A DNA stretch of 64,000 nt from Ascaphus truei (taxonomy: Eukaryota > Chordata > Amphibia > Anura > Ascaphidae), in the NCBI GenBank assembly GCA_036426205.1, contig CM071571.1, positions 112,795,676-112,859,675 of the forward strand, given 5' to 3'. Below are positions 22,441 to 33,833 of this stretch, piece after piece. The position numbers and the translations under genes are program-made. The notes below the pieces were generated by a model that saw only the letters and a list, made by a program, of their open reading frames with translations, made no database searches and had not been told where the DNA came from. Within the stretch, counting starts at the first letter, position 1. Each line of letters starts with the position of its first letter.

Positions 22441-23770
22441 AGCTGAGAGGGTCGTATGATCAAGTAAAGTATTCTGATTAATATCTATGTATACGCTAAT
22501 CATTTACAATAGGTGGCTATATACTTATTGCCACACTGTCTGTTAATCAGACTGCGGGAGACAAACCAATAGGGACTCTATAACATGAGTAAACGCCCCC
22601 AATCCCGCCCTCAGGAGGTGTATAAATACTTACATCAGAGGAGTAATGGCACACTCCTCCCCCCTTGAAGAAGCGCCAAGAGGCGTGAAACGATCGTCGG
22701 GTGTCAGGCGACGCGCAGACTAATGACGTCAGCCGGTTGCTGTTTCGGAGTATGAGACGGAGCATGAGGCAATGCCGGAAACCCTGCAGCTGACTGGTTG
22801 TATGAACGAATGGGCTTCCGTGTATATATGCGCACTATACTAACTATGCATACCTAAGTAGATCAATCAATTCCATCTTGAGGAGTATATTGTGGGAATA
22901 TAACTGCATAGTGTGTGGTGACGCTTTGGAGATGTTTTAGGCTTATTTAGCCTGTACATTTTGGTTGTTAAAACGGTGCACGGGAGGCATATTTCAGCCT
23001 GCTCGCGCTGACATCTAAGCCATCTAGTTGTGTTATATGTAGACGCATATTTAAGAGCACTGAATTTGTGTGACCAAATCATTTATTGGGCTTTTTGAAT
23101 GTGTACATATTATAGGCATAAGTTTGAATAAGATAGCTAACACAAATTCATGTAGGCATACTCCGTCGCTACTTTCTTTAGAGAACTTTTTAAGATGATT
23201 TTATATATATAAGTAAATACAAAAAAATCTATTTTTTCTTTGTGTGGTTTTTCAATTAGAAGAGTTTATTCAATAATTTAATAATAAATAATTTTTTGTT
23301 TTGTGTTTTAAACCTTCTGGTATCCCATACGGTTTGGTAATTTGTTTCCATCAACTCAGAGATATTATTAAGTAGAGTGCAAATCTATGGGATTTCTTTT
23401 CTGTGGTCGTTCTGGACCATCCCTATGTATAGTGTGTTTCCACTTCCCATGCACCACTTACTATCTACCTTTGTGATTTGATTATTAAGGTTGAGCAGTG
23501 GTTCACTCCTTCCTATGCTAGTAATGTAGGTGTAACCTGGGTGTGGCTTGGGTGTGGCTTAGATTAGAGGCATGATTTATGGGCAGGACATATTAGTGGA
23601 ATGATTTTGGGGCGTATTTCTCCCAATACAGGCATTGTCTGAACTCATAGCCCATTCATTGTCAGTTATCAAAAACCTTGAATTTCTTCTAGCAACTTTA
23701 TTAGGTGATCCTGCCTCTCTCAGAGAACCAAGTTCAGGAAAAAAGAAGTGGTGCAACTCCCACGCAGGTA
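21949..23770 (+). mobile_element. PLE 3' region and terminal repeat
   Basis: Directly follows the PLE stop codon. It holds a two-copy tandem repeat and a hammerhead-like motif (listed separately). The rest is AT-rich with no coding frame. The right edge is not sharp; from about 23330 I see nothing distinctive. Confidence 0.55.
22655..22710 (+). ncRNA. Hammerhead-ribozyme-like motif, degenerate
   Basis: TTGAAGA (expected CTGANGA), a strong GCGCC/GGCGT hairpin, GAAAC, and a palindromic ACGATCGT as stem III, then C. Stem I pairing is weak (CCC with GGG). It occupies the same place, downstream of the PLE gene, as in other copies. Confidence 0.4.
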
Positions 23771-23883
23771 AGGACACAGACCAGGATAAAGACACTCAAG
23801 TGTAAGCTTTATTGACACCCGACAGCCCCAAAAACCACTCTGACGTGTTTCGCACGGTACACCTTCTCTCAATCATGTGGAGC
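23771..23883 (-). mobile_element. PLE terminal repeat piece
   Basis: Contains gacgtgtttcgcacggt and cttctctcaat, on the minus strand a decayed form of the CTGANGA...GAAACACGTC motif with an extra base in the first core. It abuts PLE coding sequence in the opposite direction at 23884. Confidence 0.4.
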
Positions 23884-25142
23884 AAATTCATTCCAACTTT
23901 TCAAAGATTTGCATAAATTTGTAAGAAACATCACACTTAAGAGACATTTTCTTAAAATAGAGAAAGAATCAACATTCACGTCATTAGAAACCCCAAACTT
24001 AGAACCAATAACAGAAGAAGAATCCAGTTGCGTACATACTTCCTTTAAGGCACAGTCAACGTTCTATCCTTATCAGTCTAAGGGTAACCATGTTGATACT
24101 TTTTTCAACATGGTTAACCATGACTTAAATAGCCTTACTGAGAGTGGAACTTTGGGGAAGTTCAAACATAATCTCACCAAAGCAGAAGGTCTCGCATTAA
24201 AATTCTTACAAGATCATAAACAACTTATTATAAGACAGGCTGACAAAAGAGGAGGTGTTGTACTTCAAGATCGCTCTGTCTATGAACAAGAGGCACACCG
24301 ACTCCTTTGTGACCCTGTCTTCTATAAGAAATTGGCTTCAGATCCGACGAATCAATTTATTTTGTCTTTAAAGATACTTCTAGATGAAGCACTATCCCTG
24401 ACAGTAATTACATCAAAGGAATATTCATTCCTATACACAAACTCACCAAGGATACCGGTTTTCTACCATCTTCCTAAGTTGCATAAGTCCCTGTTGAACC
24501 CACCGGGAAGGCCTATAGTCTCGGGCATATCGTCACTAACCGCAAACCTTTCACAATATGTGGATTATTTCTTACAGAGCCTGGTAGGGAAATTACCCTC
24601 TTATTTGAAAGACTCATCCGCTGTACTGAACCTGTTTTCTGATTTTAAATGGAAAAAAAACCTACAGATGGCTCACGTGCGATGTACAGGCTCTGTATAC
24701 GAGTATCCATCATGAGAAGGGTTTGGTGGTAGTTGATGATTGCCTGAGGAAAGACTCTCAATTTAAGGATCTAAATAGGAATTTCATTGTAAAAGCTATC
24801 GAATTTGTGCTGACCCACAATTACTTTCTATTTCTTTCCCAGTTCTTCTTGCAGGTTTGCGGAACTGCAATGGGCACACGCTTTGCCCCCAGTTCTGCAA
24901 ATCTGTACATGGGAAACTGGGATGAGGCTTACATCTGGTGCAAAAATCTGTTTAAAGCACAAATAGTAGTGTGGCGTCGCTATATAGATGACAATCTCTG
25001 TTTGTGGGAGGGTGATGAGTAGTATGTGAAACAATTTATGAATTATTTAAACAACAACAAATATAATCTGGTCTTTATCCACATCACACACACAGAGAAT
25101 GTCAGCTATTTGGATCTGAATTTGTCTGCTTCAGAGGAGTTT
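23884..25142 (+). pseudogene. PLE reverse transcriptase, first part (interrupted)
   Basis: Reads NSFQLFKDLHKFVRNITLK and continues through VFYHLPKLHKSLLNPPGRPI to the palm. A frameshift near 24660 lies just before the DVQALYTSIHHE motif A. The second frame has QVCGTAMGTRFAPSSANLYM (B) and RRYIDDNLCLWEG (C). A TAG at 25020 follows, then YVKQFMNYLNNNKYNL to SYLDLNLSASEE. The gene is cut at 25142 by another PLE and resumes at 26510. A divergent subfamily compared with the copy at 19341. Confidence 0.85.
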
Positions 25143-26509
25143 GGAAAAAACAATACAGACCGGCGCCTCAATGTCCAAATGGAAAATAAATGAGTCCAAA
25201 GATGTGCTGCAATGTCCAGTAAAGGTGATCCAGTTGTTAGACAGCAGGCTCCACAGCAGCAACCATGGTATATAATGCAAGGGAGATAAAGGGAGAAATC
25301 ATAGCGTGACACTGTATAAATATAACAAATAACACATAAACATAAACATACAACCACTTACAACACTGACAGATAGGCTGACTATAAAACAGAGATTTTA
25401 TTTAAACATTAATACTAAAATGTCAGTGAACTGATGGAGCAGGTCTAGGATCCGGTGTGTAAAACCGGAATCCTACTTACAGGAATCCAGAGATAACAGG
25501 CAGTGGTATACAAGAGGCTCTGTCCGTTAGCAGCTGATCTTGAGCGCATGGTGCTCACGGAATGGCCGCAGTTGCCTCTTCTGATCACTATCAGGCCGGG
25601 CGTCACTGCAGGCCACTTCTCGCGATGTATCCCGTCTGTGACTGGAATGACGTCACCCGCTCGGCGGAGCCGCTTGCTGCTTGCCGCACTTGCCTCTCTT
25701 TGTCTAATAACAAATATTATGTGCTGTCAGAAATTGAGTCAGAAAGCGAACCTGACAGCGCGTCATATACTCCTTTACCTACACCAGGGGTAAAAACCAA
25801 CTTTTCTTTTTTAGAGTGGAGAAAGGAAAGGGAACACATCTTTCCCCAGGTAGAAATAAAGAAACCCAGTCTAGAAATCCAGCCACCCATGAATTACAAA
25901 AAAAGAAAAAATGCACCAGAGGAAGAAGAGGGGGTACTAATAGAAATAGGCTAAGTAATAGCAAGACATATCAAAACATTTTTAACCTTAGTCGACATAT
26001 CCTGACCCCAGTAGAAAGAAGAGTGTTGGGTAAGGGCCTTACATTTGCACCAATATGCGGCCCCAATAGCTTCAACATCCACATTGATGTACATAAGTTT
26101 GCACGAAAACTGGCACTTAAGAAATATTTTTTAAAGGATGCAGTCACCAGACAACTAGATCAGAAATCTCCGAATGTTGATTCAATCAGATCACATAACA
26201 ATTTTAAAGTAAAGTCCACTTTTTATCCTAAATTTGCCCAAGGCCATCTGGTCAACTCCTTTGTGGAGATAGTAACCAGAGAATTGGAAGAGTCTAGTAG
26301 GACATATAAAATTCATAGAGACAATTTCAATACTAATGAAAAACTAGTGTATTTTCACTAACTGTGTTTGGGTTAGTTTTTTCTCGGCAGCCGTACCATA
26401 TTTAGTTAATATTTTATAAGATATTTCACATTGTGGTTTGTAATTTCACTATTTTGCACCATATTGTAATTATTATTATTTATTTTTAGCGCTATATACA
26501 CCATTTTTT
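25143..26509 (+). mobile_element. PLE inserted into a PLE
   Basis: A 1.37-kb insertion flanked by cttcagaggagttt (25129-25142 and 26510-26523), a 14-bp target duplication. Its first 560 bases are a terminal repeat resembling 11765-12739. Then comes the N-terminal part of a PLE gene (25700-26361), and the copy ends in an AT-rich tail with agcgctatatacacc. The catalytic domains are absent, so it is an internally deleted copy. Confidence 0.8.
25700..26361 (+). pseudogene. PLE gene, N-terminal part only
   Basis: An acidic start (YYVLSEIESESEPDSASY) with a basic stretch NYKKRKNAPEEEE. A one-base frame change near 25910 leads to RGRRGGTNRNRLSN and the conserved FNLSRHILTPVERRVLGKGL motif at the start of the reverse transcriptase region, then KSTFYPKF. 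The frame ends at 26361, well before motif A. Confidence 0.75.
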
Positions 26510-27123
26510 CTTCAGAGGAGTTTGATGTACGTACAACCACATTCTTCAAAAAAGTGGATACAAATAATCTTCTTTTGGCCTCCAGCAACCATAAAAAATC
26601 ATGGATAAACAACATACCTGGAGGTCAATTTATGAGAGTCAAAGGAACTGTACTAGCGAAATAGATTTCGAGGAACAGGCACAGTTCTTGTTTCTGAGAT
26701 TTATGGTACGGGGATATAATTATGAAAGGCTTATGATAGCACTGGAGAAAGTCAGGAAAATAGGCCGTAAAAACATGCTAATACCTAGAAAGAAAAAGAC
26801 AGACGAGACAAAAAGGATGGAAGTTGAATTTATTATCAACTATAACTCTATGCATAAACAGATTGAGGGAGTTATTAAAAAACACTGGGGTATTCTCTCT
26901 ATCGATCTGATTTTGAATGGTCACCTTACTCCCTATCCAAAATTCATTTATAGAAAGGCACGGAGTCTAAAGGACACTCTAGCCCCAAGCGACATAGGGA
27001 AGGTTTCGGACAGTACCTTAGGTAAAACTTGGCTTGGGTCAAAACCAATAGGTAACTATCAATGTGGAAAATGCTCAATATGCACATTTCCCTGTGCTTT
27101 GTTTTCATTACTATATGATAAGT
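26510..27123 (+). pseudogene. PLE reverse transcriptase, second part
   Basis: Resumes the gene from 23884: EEFDVRTTTFFKKVDTNNLL, then WINNIPGGQFMRV. A one-base loss near 26645 shifts frame, after which RNCTSEIDFEEQAQFL, the YERLMIALEKVR helix and the linker GNYQCGKCSICTF are readable. The endonuclease is not present: unrelated AT-rich sequence starts at about 27090. Confidence 0.82.
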
Positions 27124-27719
27124 AAGTGGTTAATATGTTGTCTCTAAGTATTTTGATTATTTTAATTACTACAGTATGTACTAATTTTTTGTTTGTTCTA
27201 TTGCAGAGTTTCACTTGAACACACACATTTTATTAATATGTGCTGTTCATTTTATGATTAAAGGTTTAATATGTAGGTTCAAAATATGTTTAAAGATATT
27301 GCTGCCCACGATGGGTTAATTCTATTAAGACTGGGACCTAATTAAGACTTCCATTATTCACACATATGTGATTTTGCCATACGTAGATCTTATTGGCTTA
27401 GACTGAAGATGAATTGACCTATCCTGTGCAGCCATACAGTATATATCCTGTGATTTTTTATTTGTATTTTATCCCTTATGAAGTAGCTTCTGCTATGAAA
27501 CGCGTTGGATATAACTAACTAAGTGGCCCCTACAGTCATTTATCGCTGCTATTTACCTCTTTTGAGGTTCAGAGAGACTTTGTCCGGACTTTTTAGTGTG
27601 ACGTCATCAGTAATTGAAGTGAAACTTCCTTAGTGGCACCTCATTCGAACTGGGGCAAAAAAGGATGGTGGAGACAGGAATGAAACGGATGTGACGTCAG
27701 TGCTGGCAGTTGAGGCCGG
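27124..27719 (+). mobile_element. PLE-associated 3' sequence
   Basis: AT-rich and non-coding. It holds a hammerhead-like motif at 27470-27512 and at 27685-27768 a palindrome-like pair gtgacgtcagtg / cactgacatcac. Both features suggest terminal-repeat sequence. Confidence 0.45.
27470..27512 (+). ncRNA. Hammerhead-ribozyme-like motif, degenerate
   Basis: Stem I TATCC/GGATA, core CTTATGA (expected CTGATGA, one change at an invariant G), hairpin GTAGC/GCTAT, core GAAAC, GC, GT, T. The layout is intact but the core substitution probably abolishes cleavage. Confidence 0.45.
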
Positions 27720-27774
27720 GCTGTGTTCTGGCTCAGCCCGACCCCAACACTGACATCACACCCGCTCCACAAAT

Positions 27775-27895
27775 CAGATGCGGCGGAGGCGGCGATAGCC
27801 GCCGGCGCCGCTCCTAATGGCCGCCGCTCCCTCTACACAGCCACAGACATGCAGCGGCGGCGATAGCCGCTGGCGCCGCTCCTAACGTCCGCAAT
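27775..27895. repeat. GC-rich two-copy tandem repeat
   Basis: gcggcgatagccgc followed by ggcgccgctcctaa occurs at about 27790 and 27859, spacing about 70 bases. It starts a CpG-rich island that extends to about 28680. Confidence 0.7.
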
Positions 27896-28219
27896 TTCCC
27901 CTGGGTGGAGATGCGCACGGGCGGCATCCGGGGCAACCCACTGACCGGCTCCTTGGACCAGGCCCGCTCTCTGTCCCAGCCGCGCGCTCTGCCGGGCTGG
28001 TGACTCAGACAGAGCCCCCCTGCGCATGCCATTCCTCCCACACGTCCGTCGCCGCCGTTCCTAACTGCCGCCTCTGCCCGCTGACATGCGCGGTAGCCAT
28101 GGCGACGCTCACTGACAGCTCGGAGACCTCCTTGCGCTGCCGGGTGAATGAGGAGGACGGCTTTCCCCCCCTCCTTCTCCTCCTCCCCCGCTCCCCTCTC
28201 CCCCGCTCAACATTTACTC

Positions 28220-28646
28220 ACAGCCGAGATCCTGCACTAGTGCGGCTGCGCCGAACTGCTGCTGCTCTCCGCGGGGGCCGTGGACGTGGTGCGGGACGTG
28301 GTGAGCCAGAGCTCCTTCCAGTACTGCGGGCTGGTGATGGCGGTGAGCCCCGGGGAGGCCGAGGGGGCCACCAGCAGCTGGAGGAGTGGATGGGGAACAT
28401 GAACTTCACGGCTGAGGTGATGTGGGCGCTGCTGCTGCTGATCCCGATCTCCCCGCACCTATTCCTGGCCCCGGCCTTCTCCTCTCTCTTCCCGCTGCTA
28501 CCTGGCAGAGACCTGCAGGCTCTCAACTGCAGCTGGCCAGACAAGAAGAGGATCCCGGGGCTGGGGGACGTGGAGCTGCCCTCCTTGCCCCCCGAGCTAC
28601 AGCTTCACATCCGGAGACTCAACCGCCTGATGGAGGGTATTGGGGT
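28220..28646 (+). CDS. Unidentified host protein, exon-like coding segment (partial, one frameshift)
   Basis: I do not recognise the protein. One frame reads CAELLLLSAGAVDVVRDVV and SQSSFQYCGLVMAVSPGEAE up to 28365. A one-base gain or loss in the run ggggg near 28361-28365 then shifts to HQQLEEWMGNMNFTAEVMW. A hydrophobic stretch (ALLLLIPISPHLFLAP) follows, then NCSWPDKKRIPGLGDVELP and PELQLHIRRLNRLMEGIG. Codons end almost always in G or C, unlike every other part of the window. The segment is bounded by a pyrimidine-rich tract with ag at 28225-28237 and by a splice-donor-like ggg/gtgaga at 28647. The frame before the first ag has a TAG. It could be an internal exon with an assembly error or a pseudogene. 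Confidence 0.45.
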
Positions 28647-28737
28647 GAGAGAGGAGTGCTTCTCGTGGGGCACCTGAGTAGGATCATTGCGGGGGAGCTG
28701 GCCAGCTATCCTCAGACGAGAAACCGCAGGAAGCATA

Positions 28738-29392
28738 CACTGACACACACACACACAGACTGACACACATACACACTCACTCACTGACTGACACATACAC
28801 TCACACACTCACTGACTGACACATACACTCACACATTCACTTACTGACTGACACATACACACTCACTGACTGACACACATACACACTCACTGACTGACAC
28901 ATGCACTCACACACTCACTGACTGACACATGCACTCACACACTCACTGACTGACGCACGTACACACGCACTCACTGACTGACGCACGTAGACACGCACTC
29001 ACTGACTGACGCACGTACACACGCACTCACTGACTGACGCACGTACACACGCACTCACTGACTGACGCACGTACACACGCACTCACTGACTGACGCACGT
29101 ACACACGCACTCACTGACTGACGCACGTACTCTCGGACTGACGCACATACAGCACTCACTCACTGATGACGCAAGTACACACTCACTGACGCACGTCACT
29201 CACTGACTGACGCACGTACACACTCACTGACTGACGCACGTACACACTCACTCACTGACTGACGCACGTACACACACACTCACGGACTGACGCACGTACA
29301 CACTCAGTCACTGACTGACGCACGTACACACTCACTCACTGACTGACTGACGCACGTACACACTCACTCACTGACTGACACACACACCCCAG
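28738..29392. repeat. Minisatellite, unit 28 bp
   Basis: Units of the form gcacgtacacacgcactc + actgactgac are regular from 28950 to 29130 and more degenerate on both sides, where cgcacgta becomes cacata. CpG-containing and CpG-free unit types are separated along the array. Confidence 0.9.
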
Positions 29393-29559
29393 TGATGCGC
29401 CCCCAAGTGATGTGCCTACTCCCCCGCTGCTGAGCACCTCCCATGTCCCGTACCTCCGCTGGGGGGCTGGCTGCAGCAGGAAACACAGCCCACAGCTCCA
29501 CCGGGGGGAGGAGACTCAGACAGAGTTCCCCGTGTCCGCAGCTACGTCGTGGTGGGGGT

Positions 29560-29590
29560 AGGTCACAGAGAGAGACATACACACCACAGA

Positions 29591-29649
<59 letters not shown>

Positions 29650-29690
29650 ACACACACACACTGACACACACACACTGACTGACCCACGCA
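29560..29690. repeat. (AC)n microsatellite
   Basis: A long ac run at about 29596-29646 with interrupted acac/ctgac units on both sides. Open frames across it are repeat artefacts. Confidence 0.95.
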
Positions 29691-30288
29691 GATACAAAGA
29701 ATTCCGTTACTATAAATATAGATGTGCAAATAGCTAAAACATGTGGTCAAACTTTTGTGTTTTGGAAGTGAAATTGTTTTGTGATTTTTAATTAAAAACA
29801 TCACCATCACAAATAAAATTTCTGTGACAAAAAACAAAGAAGTTTCACTTACTATGCGCGTGCTCAGCACACACAGCTTTTTTTTTTTGCGGCAGTGATT
29901 TGCCTTACGGCAAGTCGCGAATCAGCCGCAAAACTGCACGGAGAGACGAGCCTGACGGCGGCTCCAGTGGGCACGGTACCGAGATGTCTCCACAGACTCC
30001 ACACAGCCAGAAGGAGGGACTCTTAAAGACAGCCCATGACGGCCTAAGACGGTGGACGATCGGCGCTACTTCACCTATCCTGGTGACACGGCGGTTGCTG
30101 CGGTTCTATGGTTCCTGTGCTTCTGGTGGTGCCGGGTAACATGTTACCCTAAGTGCACGATATGCCTACTTTTGTCCACATTGATGTACACAGATATCAT
30201 ACCTTTTAATATATATTAATCAAATTGAACATACTTCACTATATGCGTTTGCGCTTGTTTTTTCTGTTTCAGTATTTGTAACCATGTA
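29691..30288. other. Non-coding; possible SINE body
   Basis: 29880-30140 is GC-richer (ttgccttacggcaagtcgcg ... gatgtctccacagactcc) than its flanks and precedes a LINE tail, which suggests a SINE or short LINE 5' end. No A/B boxes could be placed with confidence. Confidence 0.3.
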
Positions 30289-30390
30289 TTATTTGTCTTA
30301 ACTCTGTGCCCAGGACATACTTGAAAACGAGAGGTAACTCTCTTAATGTATTACTTCCTGGTAAAATATTTTATAAATAAATAAATAAAC
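30289..30390 (+). mobile_element. L2-like LINE tail copy
   Basis: Matches 4417-4510 almost base for base (tctgtgcccaggacatac, gaaaacgagaggtaactc, cttcctggtaaaatat), ending in repeated ataa. Confidence 0.85.
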
Positions 30391-32615
30391 TGAATTTATT
30401 TAAACTTAAAGAAAGATACATATTTGAGTTTTTTAGGCCCTACATAATAACAGAGAATGTTGAATAGAAGAAATGTACTAATTGTGATTGAACTGTAAAG
30501 ATGTTCTAATAATATGCTTTAAAATATATTCTTATTTATCGGGACAGTGTTTTGTGTTAATAGAGCAGTTTCTGCACTGAGAAAAATTATAGTGCAGAGA
30601 AAAGCAGCAGGCATCGGAAGCAACAGCACAAAATAACGGCAATGATTGAAAGTCAAATTCCAAAGTCAGGAAAAAAGGGGGGGCTTTATTGAGTAACACA
30701 AATGTGAGACGCACGCCACCAGGAGGAGTGTGATAGGTCTTATTGCTGTAGGCACTGCCTGCACCCAGCTGCCAGGAGTGGACCATCAAAGCTACAGCAC
30801 ATCATGACTATTAGCTTGTAAAAGCATCATGGGAGTGGGGTGACCAGGACAGACGTAAGAAGGGGTCTTCTCTGTGCCTCTGGGTTCCCCTCCCCTTGCT
30901 AAGCGGCATCACATATTTATCTCTCTACAACACGGCACCAAAACACAGGTAAGATTGTGTGTCAGCACTTCCCTAAAGCGCAAGATAGCACACGTATACC
31001 ATGAGAAAAATGATAGACAGAAATAATTTATATTATCATAATGGTGTGCTAATGTTTATTTATTTTCACACCTTACATAACAACTGTCATTTTACATTTA
31101 TGAGCATTATTGCAGCAGGTAAAAATGATTAGAAAAGCGAATAAAGGAAATCATGTGGGAAAAAATATAAATATGCTATGATAAATGAATTATTAATCTG
31201 TGCAAATTGTAAGTAAAAACATATTACAATGATTGAAAATATGTATTTTTAGTTTCTATTAGTAAATATATACAGCTGCAGCAGCCGTTATTCAAACAAA
31301 TCACGGCGCCGATTTCGTGTGCTCTGCTGTACTCCACGCAGCATGAACGCGGCCAATCGCCCCAGGCACCCGCGCTTATCACGATTGCTTTGTTGAATTT
31401 CATGGATTCTGATTCTTTGGGTGCAATGAAATTAATGAATTGCAATGTGTACAGTACTGTGCTACTGTGGTATGGTGTCAACTTAAGGTGTTTAAAAACC
31501 AGAACTCTAAAATGCCATTTTCTGCACACGACGCACTCGCGTCTTAAGGCGGTAAGGTTGGAAGACATCCCGCGTCATGACATCGGTATTCCGATGTACA
31601 CAACACGTGAAGTGTTTGAATAACGGCCGCTGTAGCTGTAGTATAGTACCTAAAGGAAGGTGAATATAATAATAATCTTGAAAGCAGTTTCAGTTACAGT
31701 AGTCTTGAAGAAAGTTTAAAGTGAAATAGCTTCTTTTAACTGAAATTAAACACCAGTAAACATTAATCAGTGAACTCATGTATTATGATTAATTGTATCC
31801 TTAATTCTTGCGTATCAATTTCCACCATATGTTCTTAAACACTTCAAAATGCACAACTGACATTAAAAAAAATAATGAGTTGCATTTGTGAGTAGTATCA
31901 TTTTGTAATATAATTTAATATGTATTATAAAAATATATATATATTTCATCAACTGATTATTTATACTGATGAATAGAGATGGACACATTTTTTCTTCCAA
32001 TTGGAATCCGACGCAGATTGTCCAGTTCCTTTCTGTCGCAGAATTCCAAGGATCAGTTTCAAAATCAGCCAAATTTGTTTCTATCACTGAAAATCTGCCC
32101 ATCAAATCAGTAATCCGACCCTGAAAATTGAATCCGAAAAACGGAATTATAATAGGGAGTGGAGGAGCCAAGGATGAGTATAAATAGTGGTGCAGCCTCA
32201 AGATGAAGCCATTGGGTTGCAGGGTTTTGCTGTGGTTTAGTTAGGCTATTGCTGCTGTAGTACTAAAGCTTAAAAATGTATATATTATTTACTGAATAAA
32301 AATTGTAGTTGAACTATTAGCCAGCTATTAACCTGTCACTGACTGGAGTTTCAGTTAAGTGGGGGCTCTGGGCTCCTGGACATGTTTCTGTTTATAGTAT
32401 ACAGTATTAACATTATACAGTATATTGCACTTTATTAATATTAATCTGAAATAATCACAATAATAATATTCAAGAACATAACAGTGTCAATTAGTTGTAA
32501 GAACAAAATTGTCCACATTGATTTTCTCTAATTTTCTCTCTGCTTTTAGTGGTGTCGGACACTGCTGTTACAGTAAAAAAGACTATGTTTATGTCAATCT
32601 CTCAATCACTCTTTT
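30391..32615. other. Non-coding, nothing recognised
   Basis: AT-rich with short random frames. A poly-G run lies at 30678. No gene, repeat edge or RNA gene seen. Confidence 0.5.
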
Positions 32616-32619
32616 TTTT

Positions 32620-33165
32620 TTTAAATCCGACGTTGTATTCTAAATAAAGGATTTAGGTTTAATCCCACGTTGAATTTTTTTAAATCCATAAAACTCAGCC
32701 TTATAGACGGATTTAAAATAATCTAACAAAAACAGAAATGCCCGGCGCAACATGCAAAGTGACACAACATATAATACAATACTTCAGTGCTTATCTGCTC
32801 TTGAGTAAGGGTCATTTAGTTAAACGCTTTGGCCAAAGCATTATAAGTCTGCAGTCAACATCAAGGCATAACCAGTGAGCAGGTCCTAACACTACCTGGT
32901 AAAATTCTTTTGTACCTCTCTTTTTTGATGAAGGGAGAAAAACCATACTGGGTCTGTGATACACCGGAACATGATAAAAACTGCTAATTGGAAAGTGGGG
33001 TGGCTGAGTTTTAAACCCTGGGGGGGATGGGCCACACCTCCAAACAATCCGATTTTTTAATCCGACATCGTATTCTAAATAAAGGATTTACTTTAAATCC
33101 TACATTGGACATTTTATAAATCCAGGAAACCGAGCCTTATAGACGGATTTAAAATAATTTGTGCA
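32620..33165. repeat. Pair of direct repeats around a 310-bp spacer
   Basis: 32625-32735 and 33052-33160 share tattctaaataaaggattta, a tttaaatccNa block and ccttatagacggatttaaaa. They could be the two ends of one short element or two copies of one repeat. Confidence 0.6.
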
Positions 33166-33833
33166 GATTCAAATTTGTATAATCTGATGTTGGATTTTTT
33201 GTTCCTAAAATTCAGGAAGGATATTTGGACCTGTTTGCCTATCTCTACCGATGAACACAACAGAGACAGGGATGCTTGCCCACATAAAGTGACCACGTGG
33301 AGCCAGATTTACAAAAGGATGCTAAACCTTAGCACACCTTTACACCCATGGGAGTAAAGGCATGCTAAAGTTTTAGCACCTTTTTGTGGATCTGGGCGCT
33401 ATTGTGCAAAATAATATACCTGTGAGGTTGATAGTATCTAGCCTACTTTTATGGATTCTTCCTTGAATTATCTATTCTTTTCCTGCCTCTTCTGTGTCTG
33501 CATTTCTCCAGCTCAAACAAACAATAACATGCAAAAATTATAGCTACATACATAACCTTTAATATGCTTGTTGACTTTGCAAGTGATGTCTTAGAAAGTG
33601 ATGTTTTAGACTTGGAAAAATGAATGAAAATCTGCAAGGGAACCATATTAATTCTGTTTTGCCCTAGATGATTCCTATCTTTTTTTTGTTAAAGGCAGGA
33701 CCAGTCTAGAGCTGTTGGTGCCAATATTAGCTCCAATGCACTGTCGATCTCCTTACCTGTTCTTAATCTTGCCCTCCATCTCATTAAGAGCAAAAGATTG
33801 TACTGCCTTCTGATACTGTAATGGTTTTATACA
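33166..33833. other. Non-coding, nothing recognised
   Basis: Mixed AT-rich sequence, no credible coding frame. Confidence 0.5.

Noticed and set aside
23771..23883. An eighth full hammerhead motif
   Set aside because: The first core has an extra base and stem I pairing is partial; kept only as a degenerate terminal-repeat piece.
28000..28220. Upstream extension of the coding segment from ATG 28099
   Set aside because: This frame becomes Arg/Gly-rich across the region where another frame has clear coding bias, and nothing supports a start here.
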